Source: Bradyrhizobium sp. MOS003 (lineage in GTDB: Bacteria; Pseudomonadota; Alphaproteobacteria; Rhizobiales; Xanthobacteraceae). Taken from it: a DNA stretch of 64,000 nt. Below, piece by piece: positions 59,147-64,000 of this stretch. Where the stretch lies: positions 62,001 through 126,000 of the forward strand of contig NZ_PYFW01000008.1 in assembly GCF_003020125.1 (NCBI RefSeq), read 5' to 3'. The translations under genes were made by a program, and so were the position numbers. The notes beneath the pieces were generated by a model. It ran no database searches. It was given only the letters and a program-made list of their open reading frames with translations, and was not told where the DNA came from. The first letter of the stretch is position 1; the number at the start of each line of letters is the position of its first letter.

Positions 59147-61561
59147 ATGGGGCGTTTGGTAATGGGGCAGGTGGTCGCACCGAAGTCGTTGCGTTCGGTC
59201 GCAGCATTCGATTTTGTAGATGAAAAGTTCGCAGGCATTTCCGGCAAGAAGGCCTCGGCGGTTGCGAGCTTGATCGCAGTGGCGTCGGTGTCGAGCGGCG
59301 CGCAGGCGCAGCAGTCGAACCTGCCGCCGGTGACGGTCGATGCTCCCGTCGAGCGTCCGCGTCCGACGGCGTCGAAGCCTTCGCCGGAGCAGGTCCGCGC
59401 CCGCAACGCGATTCGTCGCGCCGCACAGCGCGAGCAGGCCGCTCAGCAGACGGCGCCGACCACGCCGTCCGGCGCTCCAGACGGCAATCCCTATGCCGAT
59501 CCGGCCGCGCCCTACAAGGTCGATCACGTCCAGGCGTCCGGCAAGTTCCCGGAGAAGATGCTCAACACGCCCAAGTCCATCACGGTGCTCAGCAAGGAAG
59601 TGCTCGAGGACAAGAACGCAACGACGCTGAAGGAGATCGGGCGCTCGACCGCGGGCGTGACGCTGGGCTCGGGCGAGGGCGGCAACGCGTTCGGCGACCG
59701 CTTCTTCATCCGCGGCTTCGATGCGCGCAACGACGTGTTCATCGACGGCATCCGAGATCCCGCGGTTTCCATCCGCGAGAACTTCTTCACCGAGCAGATC
59801 GAGATTCTGCGCGGCCCCGCATCGTCCTATGCCGGCCGCGGCACCGCCGGCGGCGCGATCAACATCGTCACCAAGCAGGCTGGCGACGTCAACTTCAAGC
59901 GCATGGATTCCGAGTTCGGTACCGACATGACCAAACGTGTCACGCTGGACGTCAACCAGGTCATCGACCCGACCTTCTCGGTGCGCACGGGCGGCCTGTT
60001 CCAGGACGCCAACGTCGCAGGCCGCGATTACGTGACCGACAATCGCTGGGGCACCTTCATCTCGACCAAGTACACCCCGACCACCGACATCAAGATCACC
60101 ACGAACTACGTCCATACCGACCTCAGCGGCTACCCGGATTTCGGCGTGCCCTATTACAGGCAGGGCAACGTGCCGGTGACATCGGCGGGCATTCCGCGCG
60201 GCAATTGGTACGGCTTCCTCAACCGCGACTTCCAGACGGCACGGCAGGATTTCGGCACCGGCACGATCGAGTACAAGGTCAACGAGGCCATCACGCTGAC
60301 CAGCAAGGTGCGCGGCGAGCACTCGCTGCTCAACTACATCGGCACGCTGCCACAGAACCCGATTACGACCAGCCCCAATCCGCTGCTCTGGACCACGACG
60401 GCGAGCGCGCAGAGCCGCTACCAGACCGCCGACGTTTGGGCCAACCAGAACGAGGCCACGTTCAAGCTCGACACCGGTGGCGTCAAGCACACCGCGGTGT
60501 TCGGCGTCGAATATTCGAACGAGAACATCTCGATCGATCGTTACGCCGGCCTCGCGTCGGAGCTGGCCGGGAGTCCCTTCACGAGCACCGGTGCCGTGAC
60601 GGGGGTCAATCTCTACTCTCCGCAATACACCAACATTCCGTTCGGCACGCCGTCGCTGGTTGGAAATCCGACGCGCTATGGCGTCAACACTAGCAGCGTG
60701 TATGTGATGGACACCGCGAATTGGCAGGACACCGTCATCGTCAATGGCGGCATCCGCTACGACGGCTACAGCCAGAGCGCGTCGACGAATTCGGCCTACC
60801 TCAAGCAGAGCAACGATCTCGTCAATTACAACGTTGGCGCGGTCTACAAGCCAATGTCGATCGGCAGCGTCTATGCGGCCTACGCGACCTCGGCCAATCC
60901 GTTCGGCTCGGAGCTCGACGCGACCGGCACCGACTACGGTGGAGTTCCCGCCAACTCGACCATCCTGCTCGGACCCGAGCGCAACAAGGCGATCGAGGTG
61001 GGTACCAAATGGGAGCTTGCTGATCGCCATCTGCTGGTGACCGGCGCGCTGTTTCAAACCACCAAGGACAATGCGCGCGAGACCGTCAATGGCCTGCTGA
61101 CATCGGGCGCTGCGTACCGGATCCAGGGCATCGACATCGAGGCCGAGGGCAAGATCACCGATCGCTGGAGCATCTTCGGCGGCCTGGTGCTGATGCAATC
61201 CAAGGTCACGCAGAGCGGGGTTGCTTCGAACCAGGGTCTGCAGCTTGCCAATATCGCCCACCAGTCGTTCAGCATGTTGACCAAATACAAGTTCGACGAT
61301 GGCTGGGAACTCGGCGGCCAGGCGGTGTACCGTTCGAAGGTCTATGGCGGCACGTTCGCGGCCAACACCAACGAGCTGCCGAGCTATTGGCGCTTCGACG
61401 CGTTCGTCGAGAAAAAGATCGACAAGAACTGGACCATGAAGTTCTACGCGCAGAACCTCACCAACAAGCTGTATTACGACTCGTTCTATCGCAGCGCGGT
61501 CCCGTTCGTGGCGGTCGCTCCGGGCCGGGCCTTCTACATCGTCACGACGGCGAAGTTCTGA
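59147..61561 (+). CDS. TonB-dependent catecholate siderophore receptor (Fiu/PiuA-like)
   Basis: About 804 aa. A poorly defined leader with a hydrophobic stretch (ASAVASLIAVASVSSGAQA|QQ) is followed by a Pro/Thr-rich N-terminal segment, a plug domain (SITVLSKEVLEDKNATTLKEIG; FIRGFDARNDVFIDGIRD; EILRGPASSYAGRGTAGGAINIVTKQ) and a 22-strand barrel ending VTTAKF. The pairing with a PiuC-type gene is that of fiu-ybiX and piuA-piuC. Start codons at 59063, 59147 and 59162 are possible. Transports ferric siderophore across the outer membrane using TonB/ExbB/ExbD energy. Confidence 0.9.
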   Translation: MGRLVMGQVVAPKSLRSVAAFDFVDEKFAGISGKKASAVASLIAVASVSSGAQAQQSNLPPVTVDAPVERPRPTASKPSPEQVRARNAIRRAAQREQAAQQTAPTTPSGAPDGNPYADPAAPYKVDHVQASGKFPEKMLNTPKSITVLSKEVLEDKNATTLKEIGRSTAGVTLGSGEGGNAFGDRFFIRGFDARNDVFIDGIRDPAVSIRENFFTEQIEILRGPASSYAGRGTAGGAINIVTKQAGDVNFKRMDSEFGTDMTKRVTLDVNQVIDPTFSVRTGGLFQDANVAGRDYVTDNRWGTFISTKYTPTTDIKITTNYVHTDLSGYPDFGVPYYRQGNVPVTSAGIPRGNWYGFLNRDFQTARQDFGTGTIEYKVNEAITLTSKVRGEHSLLNYIGTLPQNPITTSPNPLLWTTTASAQSRYQTADVWANQNEATFKLDTGGVKHTAVFGVEYSNENISIDRYAGLASELAGSPFTSTGAVTGVNLYSPQYTNIPFGTPSLVGNPTRYGVNTSSVYVMDTANWQDTVIVNGGIRYDGYSQSASTNSAYLKQSNDLVNYNVGAVYKPMSIGSVYAAYATSANPFGSELDATGTDYGGVPANSTILLGPERNKAIEVGTKWELADRHLLVTGALFQTTKDNARETVNGLLTSGAAYRIQGIDIEAEGKITDRWSIFGGLVLMQSKVTQSGVASNQGLQLANIAHQSFSMLTKYKFDDGWELGGQAVYRSKVYGGTFAANTNELPSYWRFDAFVEKKIDKNWTMKFYAQNLTNKLYYDSFYRSAVPFVAVAPGRAFYIVTTAKF

Positions 61562-61563
61562 TC

Positions 61564-62249
61564 ATGCTGACGTGCCTGCCTGGCATTCTGAGCAAGGACG
61601 ATGTGGCGGATTTCCGCCGCATCATGGACGCCAGCGCATGGGAGGACGGCCGGTCGACTGCTGGTGCGCAGTCGGCCATGGTCAAGCGCAACGAGCAATT
61701 GCCGCCGGACAGCGAGGTCGCGCGCAAGCTCGGCAACCGGATCATCTCGGCGCTGACGTCGAACCCGCGCTTCATCGCGGCGGCAATTCCGCTCCAGATC
61801 TTCCCGCCGCTGTTCAACCGCTATGCGGCGGATGGCGGCCACCATTTCGGCCTGCATGTCGACAATGCGATCCGCGGCGACCGTCTGACCGGCCTTCGCA
61901 TCCGCACAGACCTCTCGGTCACGCTGTTCCTCGCCGAGCCGGAAGAATATGACGGTGGCGAACTTGTGATCGAGGACACCTACGGCTCGCACGAAGTGAA
62001 GTTGCCAGCCGGCGACTGCGTGCTCTATCCCTCGACCAGCCTGCACCTCGTCACGCCGGTGACCAGGGGAACGCGGGTTGCGTCTTTCTTCTGGCTCCAG
62101 AGCATGATACGGGACGATCAAGCCCGGAGCATGATCTTCGACCTCGACACCGCGATTCAGGCGCTGGTGGACCGGCTCGGGCGTGACGATCCCGAAACGG
62201 TCAAATTGACGGGTATCTATCACAATCTCATTCGCTACTGGGCCGAAGT

Positions 62250-62253
<4 letters not shown>
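61564..62253 (+). CDS. piuC: PKHD-type Fe(II)/2-oxoglutarate dioxygenase (PiuC/YbiX)
   Basis: 229 aa. Double-stranded beta-helix oxygenase with iron ligands in FGLHVDNAIRG (His and Asp) and SLHLVTPVTRG (His), then RVASFFWLQSMIRDD. The length and sequence are those of E. coli YbiX, which is paired with the catecholate receptor Fiu. It starts 3 bp after the receptor stop and overlaps the exbB start by four bases (ATGA), so the receptor, piuC and exbB are tightly coupled. Confidence 0.9.
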
Positions 62254-63191
<938 letters not shown>

Positions 63192-63194
63192 GCC

Positions 63195-63653
63195 ATGGGC
63201 GTTTCGCTCGCAGACAACGACGGCGACGACGACGATTTCTCGGAAACGCATGACATCAACGTCACGCCGTTCATCGACGTCATTCTGGTGCTGCTGATCA
63301 TCTTCATGGTCGCAGCGCCGCTCTCCACGGTCGACCTGCCGATCGACCTGCCGACGTCCAGTGCGACGCCGCAGAAGAAGCCGGACAAGCCGACCTATCT
63401 CAGCATCAAGCCCGATCTGACGCTTGCCCTCGGGGAGAACCCGGTCCACCGTGCCGAATTGATCGGGACGCTCGACGGACTGTCCGACATGAGCAAGGAT
63501 AAATACGTGTTCCTGCGTGCCGACAAGTCGGTGCCGTATGGGGAGTTGATGGGCGTCATGGAGCTCCTGCGCTCAGGCGGCTATACGCGGGTGAAGCTGG
63601 TGGCGCTGGAAGGCCCGCCGGGAGCGCCTGCGGCAGGCGCCGCACAGCCTTGA
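63195..63653 (+). CDS. exbD: ExbD, TonB-system proton channel subunit
   Basis: 152 aa. A single N-terminal helix (DINVTPFIDVILVLLIIFMVAAPL) carries the essential membrane Asp in PFIDV, and a periplasmic domain contains VFLRADKSVPYGELMGVMELLRSGGYTRVKLV. An N-terminal acidic tract (DNDGDDDDF) is unusual. Starts three bases after exbB ends. Confidence 0.93.
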   Translation: MGVSLADNDGDDDDFSETHDINVTPFIDVILVLLIIFMVAAPLSTVDLPIDLPTSSATPQKKPDKPTYLSIKPDLTLALGENPVHRAELIGTLDGLSDMSKDKYVFLRADKSVPYGELMGVMELLRSGGYTRVKLVALEGPPGAPAAGAAQP

Positions 63654-63664
63654 GAAGACACGGC

Positions 63665-64000
63665 ATGTCGGACGAACTCAGACCATCCCGGAAGCTCTGG
63701 ATCCTCGCGGCGGTGGCCGCGCTCGTGCTCCATCTGGGTGGTGCTGCGCTCGCGCTGGCACATTTGCGCGCTGACGACGACGGCGACGGCCTCGGTGCGA
63801 ACGGCGCGGAATTCGCGGTGGAGATGGCCTCGCCCAAGGCGCCCGAAACCGATCTGCCGCCCGGGCCTGACAGCGAAGCGATGCAGGAGCAGCAGGCGCT
63901 TCCCGAGCAGAAGGCCGAGACCAAGGAGACGGAGCTTCCAAAGGACCAGTCGCAGGAGGTCGAGGATCCCGACCGCGTCGTAACCGAGAACAACGCGAAG
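63665..64000 (+). CDS. tonB: TonB energy transducer, N-terminal part (3' end outside window)
   Basis: 112 codons visible. A membrane anchor (LWILAAVAALVLHLGGAALALAHL) with the SxxxH-type histidine, then an acidic, Pro/Glu-rich periplasmic spacer (PKAPETDLPPGPDSEAMQEQQ). The C-terminal receptor-binding domain lies beyond the window. The ATG is 11 bp after the exbD stop; it completes a receptor-piuC-exbBD-tonB operon. Confidence 0.85.
   Translation, partial: MSDELRPSRKLWILAAVAALVLHLGGAALALAHLRADDDGDGLGANGAEFAVEMASPKAPETDLPPGPDSEAMQEQQALPEQKAETKETELPKDQSQEVEDPDRVVTENNAK

Noticed and set aside
59087..61261. 724-codon open frame opposite the siderophore receptor
   Set aside because: Shadow frame; the receptor on the + strand has all expected plug and barrel motifs.

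Overview
The window looks like a chromosomal segment of a Bradyrhizobium-type alphaproteobacterium. The basis is high GC with matching codon use, an Irr-style iron control element (TTTAGAA-n3-TTC) ahead of siderophore genes, and intergenic palindromes of the kind common in Bradyrhizobium/Rhodopseudomonas genomes, such as GCATGATCCGGAAAA. Gene content is metabolic and accessory: degradation, transport, regulators and efflux. I see no rRNA, transposase, integrase, phage gene or CRISPR array. There is one tRNA gene (Gln, CTG anticodon).

Layout. 1-12 kb: a catabolic island. An operon encodes the lower protocatechuate-4,5-cleavage/gallate pathway (LigI-like lactonase, GalB-like hydratase, LigK-like aldolase), with a 4,5-dihydroxyphthalate-decarboxylase-like protein and a DUF1932 dehydrogenase. 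It is followed by a deaminase-type amidohydrolase, an NTF2-like protein, a GntR/FCD regulator, a NitT/TauT-type ABC importer and a second amidohydrolase. No ring-cleavage dioxygenase is present. 12-19 kb: an orphan amino-acid-type binding protein, acyl-CoA dehydrogenase, acyl-CoA ligase, Baeyer-Villiger-type monooxygenase and lytic transglycosylase. 19-30 kb: small conserved genes, a pair of overlapping micro-ORFs, and a cluster of three paralogous PAS-LuxR regulators plus one AraC regulator around an autotransporter adhesin.

30-36 kb: TauE/SafE permease, an RND efflux pump with its adaptor, and a divergent TetR gene. 36-42 kb: a DUF1349 protein, then a GntR - aldehyde dehydrogenase - MFS operon facing an alpha/beta hydrolase that lacks the usual nucleophile. 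42-46 kb: MFS - guanine deaminase - membrane-anchored double ABM protein, probably purine salvage. 46-49 kb: a frameshifted MerR gene facing a MerR-type promoter that drives an alcohol/quinone dehydrogenase and RNase Z, then a DUF3750 protein and a decayed membrane-protein gene next to tRNA-Gln. 49-53 kb: DUF1428 protein and a TetR gene divergent from a sulfatase with an atypical active-site motif.

53-58 kb: IalB-family protein and a second RND pump operon (MdtA/MdtB-like). 58-64 kb: an iron-uptake operon with Irr-box-like sites: small protein, Fiu/PiuA-like catecholate receptor, PiuC dioxygenase, ExbB, ExbD and the start of TonB.

The parts most likely to hold undescribed biology are the 0.4-12 kb catabolic/import island with its repeated GntR-type sites, the micro-ORF pair at 19.9-20.05 kb, and the LuxR-autotransporter cluster. 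All functions are read from motifs and remembered family features; no searches were run.
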